DNA of 64,000 nt from Bacteroidota bacterium. Lineage in GTDB: Bacteria > Bacteroidota > Ignavibacteria > Ignavibacteriales > Ignavibacteriaceae. Each line of letters begins with the position of its first letter. Position 1 is the stretch's first letter. Location: assembly GCA_020161395.1 (NCBI GenBank), contig JAIUOE010000006.1, positions 154,464 through 218,463 on the forward strand. The letters run 5' to 3'. The position numbers and the translations under genes are program-made. Under the pieces are notes generated by a model. The model was not told the origin of the DNA. It searched no databases and saw only the letters and a list, made by a program, of their open reading frames with translations. This document shows, in pieces, positions 1 to 7,923 of the stretch.

Positions 1-725
1 TGGAGACCGTATAACCATTGAGTGGTATAGGTAGGCAATCCACTCCATGTATTCCCGCCGTCAGTTGATTTGAGGACTGTTCCCCGGATTCCAACCGCGT
101 ACACGACACTTTGGCTGACCATTTGAACACTTGTCAGGGTATAGCTGCTTGTGTTATAGACAACCTGCCAGTTCAGCCCGGAATCAGTCGAGATCGCAAC
201 AAACATTGTTTGACTCGGTGAAACCTCGCCTCCAACTACAACCGCCCGGGTACCATTAATGGAAACCGATCGTAAAGCAGCTAACGGGAGATTGATCAGA
301 TCCCACGACTCGCCGCCATCGGTGGTTCTGAAGATTTTGCCACTGTCGGCTGCAATTAATCCTGTGTTTCCGGAGAAAGCAATCGAATTGAGTCTGTTAT
401 TTGAGGGGAGGTTCTGACGAACCCATGAGGAACCGTTATCTGTAGAAAGCAAAAGGAGTGCATTGTTGCCTGCCGCCCAAATTCCCTTGGAATTTGAACT
501 GAGACCATTTATAGTTTCACTTTGGCCTGTGACGGTACTGATCCAAGATGAACCACCGTCTGAAGTTTTATAAATTTTGCATGAAGTACCTGCTATAAAA
601 CCATCTAAAGCATTCTCGAAGTATACGGAATTAATATCTGCGGTAATTCCATTGTCTTGTCTTATCCAACCTTGTGGATAGCATGTTGTAAAAAGAATAA
701 AAAGAAACATAACGATGTTTCTCAT
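1..725 (-). CDS. Secreted Ycf48/BNR-like beta-propeller protein (partial, C-terminus outside window)
   Basis: The reading frame is open from an ATG at 725 down to base 1 with no stop, so at least 241 residues are encoded and the C-terminus lies beyond the window. A short hydrophobic signal peptide (MRNIVMFLFILFTTC, then YPQGW) starts the protein. Repeated units of the type K-T/S-x-D-G-G-x-S/T-W (KTSDGGSSW, RTTDGGESW, KSTDGGNTW) recur about every 40 residues, the hallmark of BNR/Ycf48-like propeller blades. A strong ribosome-binding site (GGGAGG, 6 nt before the ATG) supports the start. By analogy with the similar gene at 49397 it may end in a T9SS sorting domain, but that part cannot be seen. 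A sorting-dependent extracellular protein is likely; no specific ligand can be named. The cysteine in the leader could also be read as a weak lipobox. Confidence 0.85.
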   Translation of the reverse strand, partial: MRNIVMFLFILFTTCYPQGWIRQDNGITADINSVYFENALDGFIAGTSCKIYKTSDGGSSWISTVTGQSETINGLSSNSKGIWAAGNNALLLLSTDNGSSWVRQNLPSNNRLNSIAFSGNTGLIAADSGKIFRTTDGGESWDLINLPLAALRSVSINGTRAVVVGGEVSPSQTMFVAISTDSGLNWQVVYNTSSYTLTSVQMVSQSVVYAVGIRGTVLKSTDGGNTWSGLPTYTTQWLYGL

Positions 726-843
726 AACACCTCCCATTAAGTTTTAAAGTGATCATCTCAAAAAAGAAAAAAATGATATTTCAACATAATTAGATGTGTT
801 ATTAAAAACAACAGTTTTTAACCAACTATTTATATTTTTTTAA

Positions 844-1578
844 TTATTCGATAATGAACGCAACCTGCAAATAGTTATTCACGGCACCAATTGGTTTGAA
901 TTTTATTGGATATGCTTCCGTAAAATCGATAAAAGCTCTAAACTCATGGAGAGGAACGCCGAACTCGTCGAAAATAATTAAGTCCCCAGGCTTAAGCAGG
1001 AGGGCAAGCATTGTCATCACATAAAGAGTTGATGAGTATAGATCAGCATCCAAATGCAATACAATCTGCTTGTCATCAAAACGAAATTCTTTAAGAAAGG
1101 AAGGGAGGGTTGACTGAAACAAACCTGCAATGTATGTAATTCTTTCATCGTTGATATTGGGGAATGCACCCGATCGGTCGTAATCGGCTTTTTTGATAAC
1201 ACCGAAATCTTCAGGAAGACCGGTGAATGTATCAAAACCATAGAATACGGAGTTAGGGTGGTTGTTCTTCTTGCACCACCATTCGAGAGAAATACCGTCT
1301 GCCACACCAAATTCCAGATAAGCGATTGGCCGGTTCAGTTTTTGATTCTCGAAGACAAAGTCATGAAGCTTAAATCTTTCCTGATACTTCACACTACCGT
1401 TATAAAAATCATTAAATGGCAAGTTTTTGTTTGCTGCTCTCCATCTGGAAAGCTTCGCAAGATATGAAACAAACAACACAATTCCGGTTAAAGGATTAAA
1501 AATGAAATCCAAGCGGAATCTCATGAAGAGACCCTTGATTTTTCTGATGAAATATAATTTGATAAGAAGTGATTTCAT
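844..1578 (-). CDS. TylF/MycF-like SAM-dependent O-methyltransferase
   Basis: 244 residues. The SAM-binding motif I is YLEFGVADG (residues 87-95), followed by FYGFDTFTGLPEDF (112-125), which is the characteristic stretch of the TylF/MycF/NovP family, and by LHLDADLYSSTLY (174-186), whose aspartates are expected to bind a metal and sugar substrate. A hydrophobic patch at 28-42 precedes the catalytic domain. Family members methylate sugar hydroxyls on macrolides or on surface polysaccharides; in this genome type a role in cell-surface glycan modification is more likely than antibiotic synthesis, but this is inference. The gene stands alone. The start at 1578 has only a weak purine tract upstream; an internal ATG (residue 19) is possible and would remove a basic N-terminal segment. 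The gene upstream is a transposon remnant, so the locus is an accessory region. Confidence 0.8.
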   Translation of the reverse strand: MKSLLIKLYFIRKIKGLFMRFRLDFIFNPLTGIVLFVSYLAKLSRWRAANKNLPFNDFYNGSVKYQERFKLHDFVFENQKLNRPIAYLEFGVADGISLEWWCKKNNHPNSVFYGFDTFTGLPEDFGVIKKADYDRSGAFPNINDERITYIAGLFQSTLPSFLKEFRFDDKQIVLHLDADLYSSTLYVMTMLALLLKPGDLIIFDEFGVPLHEFRAFIDFTEAYPIKFKPIGAVNNYLQVAFIIE

Positions 1579-1697
1579 ACGAATTCCAAAAATTTAAATA
1601 AAAACAATATACAATTTAAGAATATTAATTCAGACCTGGCAAATCGGGTAGGCTGATATTCGGTCTTAAAGGAGTCCAAACCAAACCTGTCCAAAAG

Positions 1698-2064
1698 ATG
1701 AAGACTAAAAAGACGCTTCCCGGAAAGCGAAAAAACGATTTTTGTTATGAAAAAAGCCTAAAAAAAATCGAAAAAGGAAGCCGAATCTTGGAAAACATAA
1801 GTTTTTACAAGCAAGTACGAAAGCTAATCCCATCTCACACAGTAATAAATTTGGTCAATAAACATAATTCAACAACTATAGCAAAGGAATTACAACATAA
1901 GTACAAGTGGTGAGCATGGTATTTTAATATTTTCGAAGTCGAACTGACGATAAAGGATTGAACTTGGAATGCACATCACTCTGGGAGACTATGATCATAT
2001 GGGAATAGAGAAGCTTATCCCAAGACGGACAAAACTGGCAATATATAACAAGAATCGAACTTAA
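1698..2064 (+). pseudogene. Decayed IS4-family transposase remnant (N-terminal DUF4372-like region)
   Basis: Two short open stretches in different frames resemble successive parts of the N-terminal domain of IS4-type transposases. The first (1698-1913) ends with FYKQVRKLIPSHTVINLVNKH, written here as FYKQVRKLIPSH plus TVINLVNKH, comparable to the family's F-x-Q-x-x-x-L-I-P-x-x-x-x-x-x-x-V-x-K-H opening. The second (about 1954-2064) reads RIELGM then GDYDHMGIEKLIPRRTKLA and NKNRT, comparable to LRxIxxGL...LxHLGIxxxPxRSTLxxANxNR. A frameshift and stop codons separate them, and the catalytic DDE part is not found downstream. The recognition is by eye from remembered family patterns, so it remains tentative. 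The remainder of the gap carries no gene. Confidence 0.4.
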
Positions 2065-2570
2065 TGCGACCTTCATTCAGATTTGGACAGCATTGGGCTG
2101 TGGGGAATGTAAATAAAATGCTCGTTTGAAAAGGCAGCTTTTTAACTTTAATGATTGGTTTTCAACAGGTTAGTCGATTCCAGTTTGGGCCTTTCATTAA
2201 TTTAGATTGTCAACTCAATTTTACGAATAAAATCTGTAATAAACAAAATTTTGAAAAATTTTACAGAGTTTTCGGAAAAAAGGAATTTTGCACACTCTAC
2301 CTTATTGAAAGCAGAAAATATATTTATTTAAAAACGGGTTGTATCCCTCCGCATCATATCCAATTCCAACTACAATTCCGGTAACCAAATACCAAGGAAC
2401 AACTAAATGAACGAAAAAAGCTTATAGCCTTTTCGCAGATACCCTTTCGTTCTGGTTTTGCCACCCTGCCTCAGTCCGGATCACTCCCTCCTACAGTCAT
2501 TTAATTATGAATTTATATTCTTCTCATTAATGGTTATTTTGCACGGCTATTTTATAAAAATCCCGATTAG
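2065..2570. other. Intergenic stretch without recognisable gene
   Basis: About 500 bases of AT-rich sequence between the transposase remnant and the first MORN gene. A 77-codon open frame exists at 2151-2384 but has no ribosome-binding site and no recognisable protein pattern. A weak hairpin, CGAAAAAAGC / GCCTTTTCG, lies at about 2412-2435. The promoter of the downstream MORN pair must lie in the right-hand part, but no convincing element could be singled out. Confidence 0.5.
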
Positions 2571-3884
2571 ATGCAAAAAATACTTTTATTGATATCTCTT
2601 CTCCCTTTTCTCATTGCGGCACAGCCCCAAAAGGAGGTAAAGAAGACACTCTACCCAAACGGCAAAATACAGACAGAAGGCGAGTACCTGAACGGAAAAC
2701 TTGACGGTTATTTCCATGAGTTTTATCCAACCGGAGTTCTTTGGAAAGAGTGGGTATTCAAGGACGGAGTCGAGAAAGGGAAGTCGAACTGGTACTTCGA
2801 AAACGGCGTTCTGAACCGCACCTGGAATTATGTAAATGGAAAAAGAGAAGGTGAGGGACTTTGGTACTACGAAACAGGTGAACTGTGGGCGAGGGAAAAC
2901 TATCAGAACGATAAAGTGGAGGGTCTCGTCCTCACTTACTACAAGTCCGGCAAACTTCAGGGCGAGTGGTATTACAAGGACGGTAAACTCGAAGGGGTCT
3001 CGACGGTATATTATGAAAGCGGTAAAAAAGAAGTGGTGCGACCTTTCGTAAACGGACTGCAGGAAGGGAAGACCATTGTCTATTTTGAAGGTGGACAAAT
3101 GTCTGCCATGGCAGATTACAAGTTTGGGAAAAAACACGGATATGCATACTATTATGATATTGTGGGGAAACTAAGAGTTCGCGAACTTTATGAAGCCGAC
3201 CTCCTCGTATCAAGAATCCGTTATGACAAGGACGGCAAGTTTTCCGAAGAAGAGCGGGTTGAAAGGAATTTCTACCCAAACGGAGTGATGCAGGACGAAG
3301 TTCCGCTTAAAAACGGTTTTCGGGAAGGGAAATTCCGGTCATACTATCTGAGCGGGTTCCTGAAAGAAGAAAACACCTATTCGCGCGGGGAACTAACGGG
3401 GTGGATATATAAGTATCACGAAAATGGAGTGCTGCAGGAGGAGGCGGAGCTTTTCAATGGAAAAATTACAGGTTCAGTCAAGAATTTTTATAAGTCGGGT
3501 GCACTTCTCTCTGATGCTGTTTACGCCAACGGTGAAAAAAACGGAAATATGCTCGTTTATGATGAGGACGGTTCACTTAGATACAGGGCTACCTATCTTT
3601 ATGATAAATTGAACGGCGAATACAAGGGATTCCACAAAAACGGACTTACCCGTGTCATAGAAAATTACTTTGACGGGGTTCTCAGCGGCAGACAGCTTTC
3701 ATATCTTGAGGACGGGGTTCTTTGGCGGGAGGCATTTTACAAGGATGGAAAGCTTGAGGGGTCCCTGAAGGAGTTTTATCCCGAAGGGATGGTAAAAAAA
3801 GAGGAGTTTTATGAAGGCGGAATACTCAAGACAGCCCGCGAATACGATACCAAAGGCAATTTGACATACATATTTGGATATTAA
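2571..3884 (+). CDS. Secreted MORN-variant (YwqK-like) repeat protein, 437 aa
   Basis: A clear signal peptide (MQKILLLISLLPFLIAAQPQ) is followed by about 17 tandem repeats of roughly 23 residues of the type YYxSGKLQGEWYYKDGKLEG, i.e. an antiparallel MORN_2 hairpin solenoid filling the whole mature protein. Databases often call such proteins YwqK-family antitoxins, but the whole-protein repeat and the export signal argue against an antitoxin role. It is more likely a periplasmic or surface scaffold. The next gene starts directly after its stop codon (TAAATG) and encodes a paralogue, so both are one transcription unit. No good ribosome-binding site precedes the ATG at 2571, which leaves the exact start slightly uncertain although the signal peptide supports it. 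Confidence 0.85.
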   Translation: MQKILLLISLLPFLIAAQPQKEVKKTLYPNGKIQTEGEYLNGKLDGYFHEFYPTGVLWKEWVFKDGVEKGKSNWYFENGVLNRTWNYVNGKREGEGLWYYETGELWARENYQNDKVEGLVLTYYKSGKLQGEWYYKDGKLEGVSTVYYESGKKEVVRPFVNGLQEGKTIVYFEGGQMSAMADYKFGKKHGYAYYYDIVGKLRVRELYEADLLVSRIRYDKDGKFSEEERVERNFYPNGVMQDEVPLKNGFREGKFRSYYLSGFLKEENTYSRGELTGWIYKYHENGVLQEEAELFNGKITGSVKNFYKSGALLSDAVYANGEKNGNMLVYDEDGSLRYRATYLYDKLNGEYKGFHKNGLTRVIENYFDGVLSGRQLSYLEDGVLWREAFYKDGKLEGSLKEFYPEGMVKKEEFYEGGILKTAREYDTKGNLTYIFGY

Positions 3885-4787
3885 ATGAGCAGATATTTCA
3901 TCTTTTTATTATTAATTTCACTTCCGGTTTTCGCACAAAACGGAGAGAAGGTTTCGAGATATTCCGACGGTATTCCGAAAGAAACAGCCAATTATTTCAA
4001 TGGAAAACTGGACGGAGTTGTAAGAAAATACTACCCGACAGGTATTCTTGCATCTGTGATGACCTGGAAAAACGGCTCCATCGAAGGACCGGCTTTCAAC
4101 TATGATTCTTCAGGCATACTCAAGGAATCTTTTATCTATTCAAATAACAAGTTAAACGGTAATTTCTCAACATTTTATGCAGATGGCAGAATCCGGGAAG
4201 AGGGCTCCTACACAGACGGTGTTTTTTCAGGAAGTTATCTTTCATTTCATTTGAACGGGAGAATAAAATCCGTGTCAAATTTTGTTTACGGTAAACTCGA
4301 TGGCATTTCCTCCGAGTATTATGATACGGGAGTACTGAAGGGTGAGTTGCTGTATGCAAATGGTGTGCAGGAAGGGATTACAAAATGGTATTACGAGACA
4401 GGAGAACTGCAGGGTGAATACCCCTACAGTGGAAGCAAAATACACGGCATGGTGAAGGAGTACTATCCATCCGGCAAAAAGAAAGCTGAAAAAAACTATG
4501 TCGGAAGCAAAGCCGAGGGAGTTCATGTCACCTGGTTTGAGAACGGAAATAAACTGAGTGAGATAACATTCAAAAACAGCCTGAAGGAAGGTCCTGCAAA
4601 GACATGGTATGAGTCGGGAAAGCTTTGGACAGAACAGTCGTGGGTAAACAACCGTCTGCATGGAGATTCAAAAATATTCCGTGAAAACGGCACCCTTTGG
4701 TCGGTTGATTCGTATGAAAAAGGGGTTTTGAAGAGTACAAAAGAGTATGACGAAGCCGGAAAACTTATTTCCGAAAAGTCTTATTAG
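3885..4787 (+). CDS. Secreted MORN-variant repeat protein, paralogue, 300 aa
   Basis: Begins at the base after the stop codon of the preceding MORN gene, so translation is probably coupled. Signal peptide MSRYFIFLLLISLPVFAQ, then about 11 MORN_2-type repeats (for example YYETGELQGEYPYSGSKIHG and WFENGNKLSEITFKNSLKEG) through to the C-terminus EYDEAGKLISEKSY. It is shorter than its neighbour and probably arose by tandem duplication with loss of repeats. No enzymatic motif is visible. Likely periplasmic or surface-exposed; the partner is presumably the neighbouring protein. Function unknown. Confidence 0.85.
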   Translation: MSRYFIFLLLISLPVFAQNGEKVSRYSDGIPKETANYFNGKLDGVVRKYYPTGILASVMTWKNGSIEGPAFNYDSSGILKESFIYSNNKLNGNFSTFYADGRIREEGSYTDGVFSGSYLSFHLNGRIKSVSNFVYGKLDGISSEYYDTGVLKGELLYANGVQEGITKWYYETGELQGEYPYSGSKIHGMVKEYYPSGKKKAEKNYVGSKAEGVHVTWFENGNKLSEITFKNSLKEGPAKTWYESGKLWTEQSWVNNRLHGDSKIFRENGTLWSVDSYEKGVLKSTKEYDEAGKLISEKSY

Positions 4788-4838
4788 TTGTTGCGAAACC
4801 GTTACCTCTGAAAATGAAATTTTGAGAAGGAGAAAGAG

Positions 4839-5729
4839 TTGAACTCAAGCAAGTTTAATGTCGGTCTTTTACAGTTAAAAATTGGTGAAGACCTTGAAAA
4901 TAATGTTAAAAATGCAGTTGATGCTGTAAGAGAAGCTGCAACCAAAGGGGCGAATGTGATCTGTCTGCCGGAAATTTACAGATCGCAATACTTCTGTCAA
5001 AAGGAAGATATTGACCTCTATGATCTGGCGGAGACAATTCCCGGTGTTTCAACTGAAACATTTACGAAACTTGCCAAAGAGACGGGCACTTATATTGTTG
5101 TCCCGATATTTGAAAAAAGGTCTGCAGGGGTTTATCACAACAGTCTGGTGTTTATCGACGATGATGGTGAGGTGCAGGGGATTTATCGCAAGATGCATAT
5201 TCCCGATGATCCTGCTTATTACGAAAAGTTCTATTTTACCCCCGGGGATCTTGGATTTAAAGCCTTCAAAACAAAATACGGCAAGGTTGGCACTCTGATA
5301 TGCTGGGATCAGTGGTTCCCTGAAGGAGCAAGGCTCACTTCAATGCTTGGGGCTTCAATTCTTTTTTATCCTACTGCAATCGGCTGGCACCCTTATGAAA
5401 TTGAAGAGCACGGAAAACAGCAGAGGGATGCCTGGATGACGGTGCAGAGGGGACACGCAATCGCAAATGGAATTTATGTGGCAGCGGTTAACCGTGTTGG
5501 ATTTGAACATCCCGTTCCCGAACAACCCGGGATCCAATTCTGGGGATCATCTTTCCTTGCCGATCCACAGGGAGTCATTATTGCCGAAGCTCCCGTGGAC
5601 AAGGAAGCGATTTTGGTGGCTGAGATTGATCTCGAAAGGATCGAATACATAAGAAGAAACTGGCCATTCTTCCGTGACAGGAGAACAGATGCCTATGGCG
5701 ATATTACCAGAAGATTTCTTGAAAATTGA
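4839..5729 (+). CDS. aguB: N-carbamoylputrescine amidase
   Basis: A 296-residue nitrilase-superfamily enzyme of normal family length. The catalytic triad is visible as Glu45 (CLPEIY), Lys118 (YRKMHIPDD) and Cys155 (LICWDQWFPE). The HIPDDPAYYEKFYF and CWDQWFPE segments are typical of plant and bacterial N-carbamoylputrescine amidohydrolases. The enzyme releases putrescine, CO2 and ammonia from N-carbamoylputrescine in the cytoplasm. It starts with TTG behind a good ribosome-binding site (GAGAAGGAG), which may lower its expression. It lies 31 nt before aguA, which makes its substrate, so the pair forms the agmatine-to-putrescine route. Confidence in the assignment is high because of the neighbour. 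Confidence 0.96.
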   Translation: MNSSKFNVGLLQLKIGEDLENNVKNAVDAVREAATKGANVICLPEIYRSQYFCQKEDIDLYDLAETIPGVSTETFTKLAKETGTYIVVPIFEKRSAGVYHNSLVFIDDDGEVQGIYRKMHIPDDPAYYEKFYFTPGDLGFKAFKTKYGKVGTLICWDQWFPEGARLTSMLGASILFYPTAIGWHPYEIEEHGKQQRDAWMTVQRGHAIANGIYVAAVNRVGFEHPVPEQPGIQFWGSSFLADPQGVIIAEAPVDKEAILVAEIDLERIEYIRRNWPFFRDRRTDAYGDITRRFLEN

Positions 5730-5760
5730 ATAACCATCCCTTATCAAAAAAGCATAAACG

Positions 5761-6825
5761 ATGACAAAGAAGAGACCTGAATACCTGATGCCGGCGGAAT
5801 TCGAAAAACACTCCGCAACCATTCTCGGCTGGCCCTTCAACAGGGAAGACTGGCCCGGGAAGTTTGAGCCAATTCCGTGGGTTTATACCGAAATAGTAAA
5901 AAAGTTGATGCCTCATGAGACTGTGGTTTTGCTTTACACTTCCGATACACAACTTGCATCCATCAAGGCAAAACTTAAGATGGCTGAAGTTGATGACGAG
6001 GCAATTGTGTTCATCAAAACCCAAATGGACAGAAACTGGACCCGCGATTCCATGGGAACATTTGTAAAAAAAGAGGGGAGTGTTTATGCATTCGATTTTG
6101 TTTTTAATGCCTGGGCTAAATACGACAACTACAAAAAGGATGCCCGTTCGTCGAAAAAAGTACTGGATTTGCTGGCGATTCCCTGGGAGGTACCCTCCTA
6201 TAATGATACGCCGATAGTGCTTGAGGGGGGTGCCATAGACACCAACGGGAAAGGGACACTTCTCACAACTGAAGAATGTCTGCTCGATCCCGTAGTCCAG
6301 ACACGCAACCCGGGTTTTACCAAATATGATTACGAATTTGCCTTCAGAAAATATCTTGGTATCACAAATGTTATCTGGCTCGGAAACGGAATTGCCGGGG
6401 ATGACACCCACGGTCATGTGGATGACCTCTGCAGATTTGTCACTCCAACCACCGTGGTTCTGTGTGAAGAGAAAAACCGGAGAGATGACAATTACAGGCT
6501 TCTGAAAGAGAACAGGGAGAGACTGCAGTCGGCAGTCCTTGAAAACGGTTCGAAGCTCGAAGTCGTTTCTCTCCCGATGCCGGAACCTGTAATTTTCGAC
6601 GGACTGAGGCTTCCCGCAAGTTACGCAAATTTTTACATTGCAAACGGTATTGTACTCGTCCCGACTTTTAACGATCCAAACGACAGGATTGCCCTCGGAA
6701 TTCTGGCAGAGCTTTTCCCCAGCCGCAAAGTTGTCGGAATCAGTGCTGTCGATCTTGTCTGGGGTCTCGGCACCCTCCACTGCCTCACTCACGAAATTCC
6801 CTTCGGAAAGAACCTGGATTTGTAG
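5761..6825 (+). CDS. aguA: Agmatine deiminase
   Basis: A 354-residue member of the guanidino-group modifying (pentein) superfamily, matching the family length. Conserved patches are WTRDSMGTFV, the EGGAIDTNGKGTLLTTEECLL region (given from E to L, residues about 155-175), GDDTHGHVDDLCRFV and the C-terminal GLGTLHCLTHEIP with the catalytic Cys341. The reaction is agmatine + H2O to N-carbamoylputrescine + ammonia, feeding AguB directly upstream. Agmatine itself would come from arginine decarboxylase, which is not in the window. The two genes are probably co-transcribed; a stable inverted repeat sits 6 nt after the stop codon. Confidence 0.96.
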   Translation: MTKKRPEYLMPAEFEKHSATILGWPFNREDWPGKFEPIPWVYTEIVKKLMPHETVVLLYTSDTQLASIKAKLKMAEVDDEAIVFIKTQMDRNWTRDSMGTFVKKEGSVYAFDFVFNAWAKYDNYKKDARSSKKVLDLLAIPWEVPSYNDTPIVLEGGAIDTNGKGTLLTTEECLLDPVVQTRNPGFTKYDYEFAFRKYLGITNVIWLGNGIAGDDTHGHVDDLCRFVTPTTVVLCEEKNRRDDNYRLLKENRERLQSAVLENGSKLEVVSLPMPEPVIFDGLRLPASYANFYIANGIVLVPTFNDPNDRIALGILAELFPSRKVVGISAVDLVWGLGTLHCLTHEIPFGKNLDL

Positions 6826-6831
6826 CAAATT

Positions 6832-6877
6832 GGGAATGCATTACTAATATTTCGATAGAAATTAGTATTGCATTCCC
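6832..6877 (+). terminator. Inverted repeat after aguA, likely terminator; arm repeated a third time
   Basis: GGGAATGCATTACTAAT (6832-6848) is the near-perfect complement of ATTAGTATTGCATTCCC (6861-6877), one mismatch, loop of about 12 nt, followed by GGTTTTT. A third copy of the right arm, ATTAGTATTGCATTCC, is found at 6893-6908. The hairpin starts 6 nt after the aguA stop and could end aguBA transcription. Confidence 0.55.
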
Positions 6878-6908
6878 GGTTTTTCAGGAAAAATTAGTAT
6901 TGCATTCC

Positions 6909-7160
6909 TAAGATTTATTGTTTCCGATGGCATTGAAACAGGATTCGGCAGAAGGATTCCGCTCTATCTCTTCTCGTTTTTGTATTAGCATGGACGAAAA
7001 CGGAACACGGATGAGACGAATTTAACGGATTAAACCCAGGGCTATTGGTTTTCAGCCTTCAGCCTTCGCAATTCGTTCCCCCGGGTTAAAACCCGGGTCT
7101 ATTTATTTTCAGCCCTCAAACTTCAAACCTCTGACTTCAAACTTCAATTAAAAACCGTTC
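6909..7160. repeat. Degenerate dispersed repeats (GGTTAAAACCC motif and 7-bp tandem tracts)
   Basis: Two similar modules follow each other: TTAAACCCAGGGCTATT...TTTTCAGCC (about 7030-7057) and TTAAAACCCGGGTCTATT...TTTTCAGCC (7086-7114). Each runs into a 7-bp tandem tract: TTCAGCC x2 (7051-7064) and CTTCAAA-like heptamers (7115-7148). The palindrome CCCGGGTTAAAACCCGGG lies at 7080-7097. No gene is seen. The heptamers are the antisense version of the GAAGTTT tracts found after stop codons elsewhere in this window. Confidence 0.5.
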
Positions 7161-7167
7161 ACATAAC

Positions 7168-7181
7168 TGAATCACCATTCA
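7168..7181. promoter_or_regulatory. Candidate TetR operator 1
   Basis: TGAAT-CACC-ATTCA, a 14-bp palindrome with perfect 5-bp arms, followed by TAAAT. It shares TGAAT-N4-ATTCATAAAT with the site at 7243. It lies upstream of the TetR gene, whose family usually binds such palindromes near its own gene. Binding is inferred. Confidence 0.45.
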
Positions 7182-7242
7182 TAAATAAATTTTGCAAAAT
7201 GCCCGTTAAACTGTTGCAAGAGGTATTTATACTGATTATATT

Positions 7243-7256
7243 TGAATAGTGATTCA
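7243..7256. promoter_or_regulatory. Candidate TetR operator 2
   Basis: TGAAT-AGTG-ATTCA followed by TAAAT, 27 nt before the TetR start codon and 75 bp from the first copy (centre to centre). Overlap with the tetR promoter would allow autoregulation. Confidence 0.5.
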
Positions 7257-7282
7257 TAAATTTTCTGAATTCGGGAGAAAAG

Positions 7283-7867
7283 ATGAGAGTAAAAGAAGGA
7301 AACAAGGAGAAAGACATCCTTGAAGCCGCTATTAAGGTCTTTGCAAAAGAGGGATATCATGGTGCGAAGATGGCGAAGATTGCTGAAGTTGCCAATGTAT
7401 CGATTGGTACACTTTACCTCTATTATGTAAACAAAGAAGACCTTCTCTTTAAGGTTTTTGAGAACCTTTGGAAAAAACTGTATCAGGAAGTTGATGTACT
7501 CGCTCACAGAGAGGACCTTACTGTTAACGACAAACTGGATTATTTGATAGACCTCTTTTTCGACAATTTTTCGAATAATCCTGACCTCGCTATGGTATTC
7601 GTCCATGAACAGCACCATGTAATGAGAAACGCTGAAACGGAAGTGATGTATTACCATGATTTCATGTCAAAGGCAGAGCTCATAATTCAGGACGGGATCA
7701 AGAACAAAAGCATCAATCCCAATCTGAATGTGAAGGTGCTCAGATTCTATATTCTTGGCGGAATCAGACTGTTGCTCGAGATTTGGGCGAGAGAACCCAG
7801 AATCGTCCCGCTTAGCGCAATCAGAATAAATGTGAAAACCTTCATCAAAAAAGGTATTCAAAACTAA
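7283..7867 (+). CDS. TetR/AcrR-family transcriptional regulator of the adjacent efflux operon
   Basis: 194 residues. The N-terminal TetR helix-turn-helix spans about residues 10-55 (ILEAAIKVFAKEGYHGAKMA, then IAEVANVSIGTLYLYYVNKE), with the typical GTLYLYYVNKEDL recognition helix. The C-terminal ligand-binding part is divergent, as is usual. A ribosome-binding site (GGGAGAAAAG) precedes the ATG. It is followed after 54 nt by a TolC-HlyD-permease operon in the same direction, so it most likely represses that exporter and is released by an exported compound. Three related palindromes around it (7168, 7243, 7904) are candidate operators. Confidence 0.9.
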   Translation: MRVKEGNKEKDILEAAIKVFAKEGYHGAKMAKIAEVANVSIGTLYLYYVNKEDLLFKVFENLWKKLYQEVDVLAHREDLTVNDKLDYLIDLFFDNFSNNPDLAMVFVHEQHHVMRNAETEVMYYHDFMSKAELIIQDGIKNKSINPNLNVKVLRFYILGGIRLLLEIWAREPRIVPLSAIRINVKTFIKKGIQN

Positions 7868-7878
7868 CAATTGAAATG

Positions 7879-7899
7879 AAGAAGTGCCATGCACTTCTT
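7879..7899 (+). terminator. Perfect 9-bp hairpin between tetR and tolC-like gene
   Basis: AAGAAGTGC-CAT-GCACTTCTT, a perfect 9-bp stem with a 3-nt loop, 11 nt after the tetR stop. It lacks a long T run, so it may be a partial terminator or mRNA-processing hairpin separating regulator from exporter expression. Confidence 0.45.
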
Positions 7900-7903
7900 G
7901 TTT

Positions 7904-7923
7904 ATAAATGAATAATGATTTAT
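7904..7923. promoter_or_regulatory. Candidate TetR operator 3
   Basis: ATAAAT-GAATAATG-ATTTAT is a palindrome with perfect 6-bp arms. Read on the minus strand (TAAATCATTATTCATTTAT) it matches the two upstream sites at about 14 of 19 positions. It overlaps the first possible start codon of the TolC-like gene, a position that would block transcription of the export operon. Confidence 0.4.

Noticed and set aside
2151..2384. 77-codon open frame on the + strand
   Set aside because: No ribosome-binding site, atypical composition and no recognisable protein pattern; lies in a decayed intergenic region.
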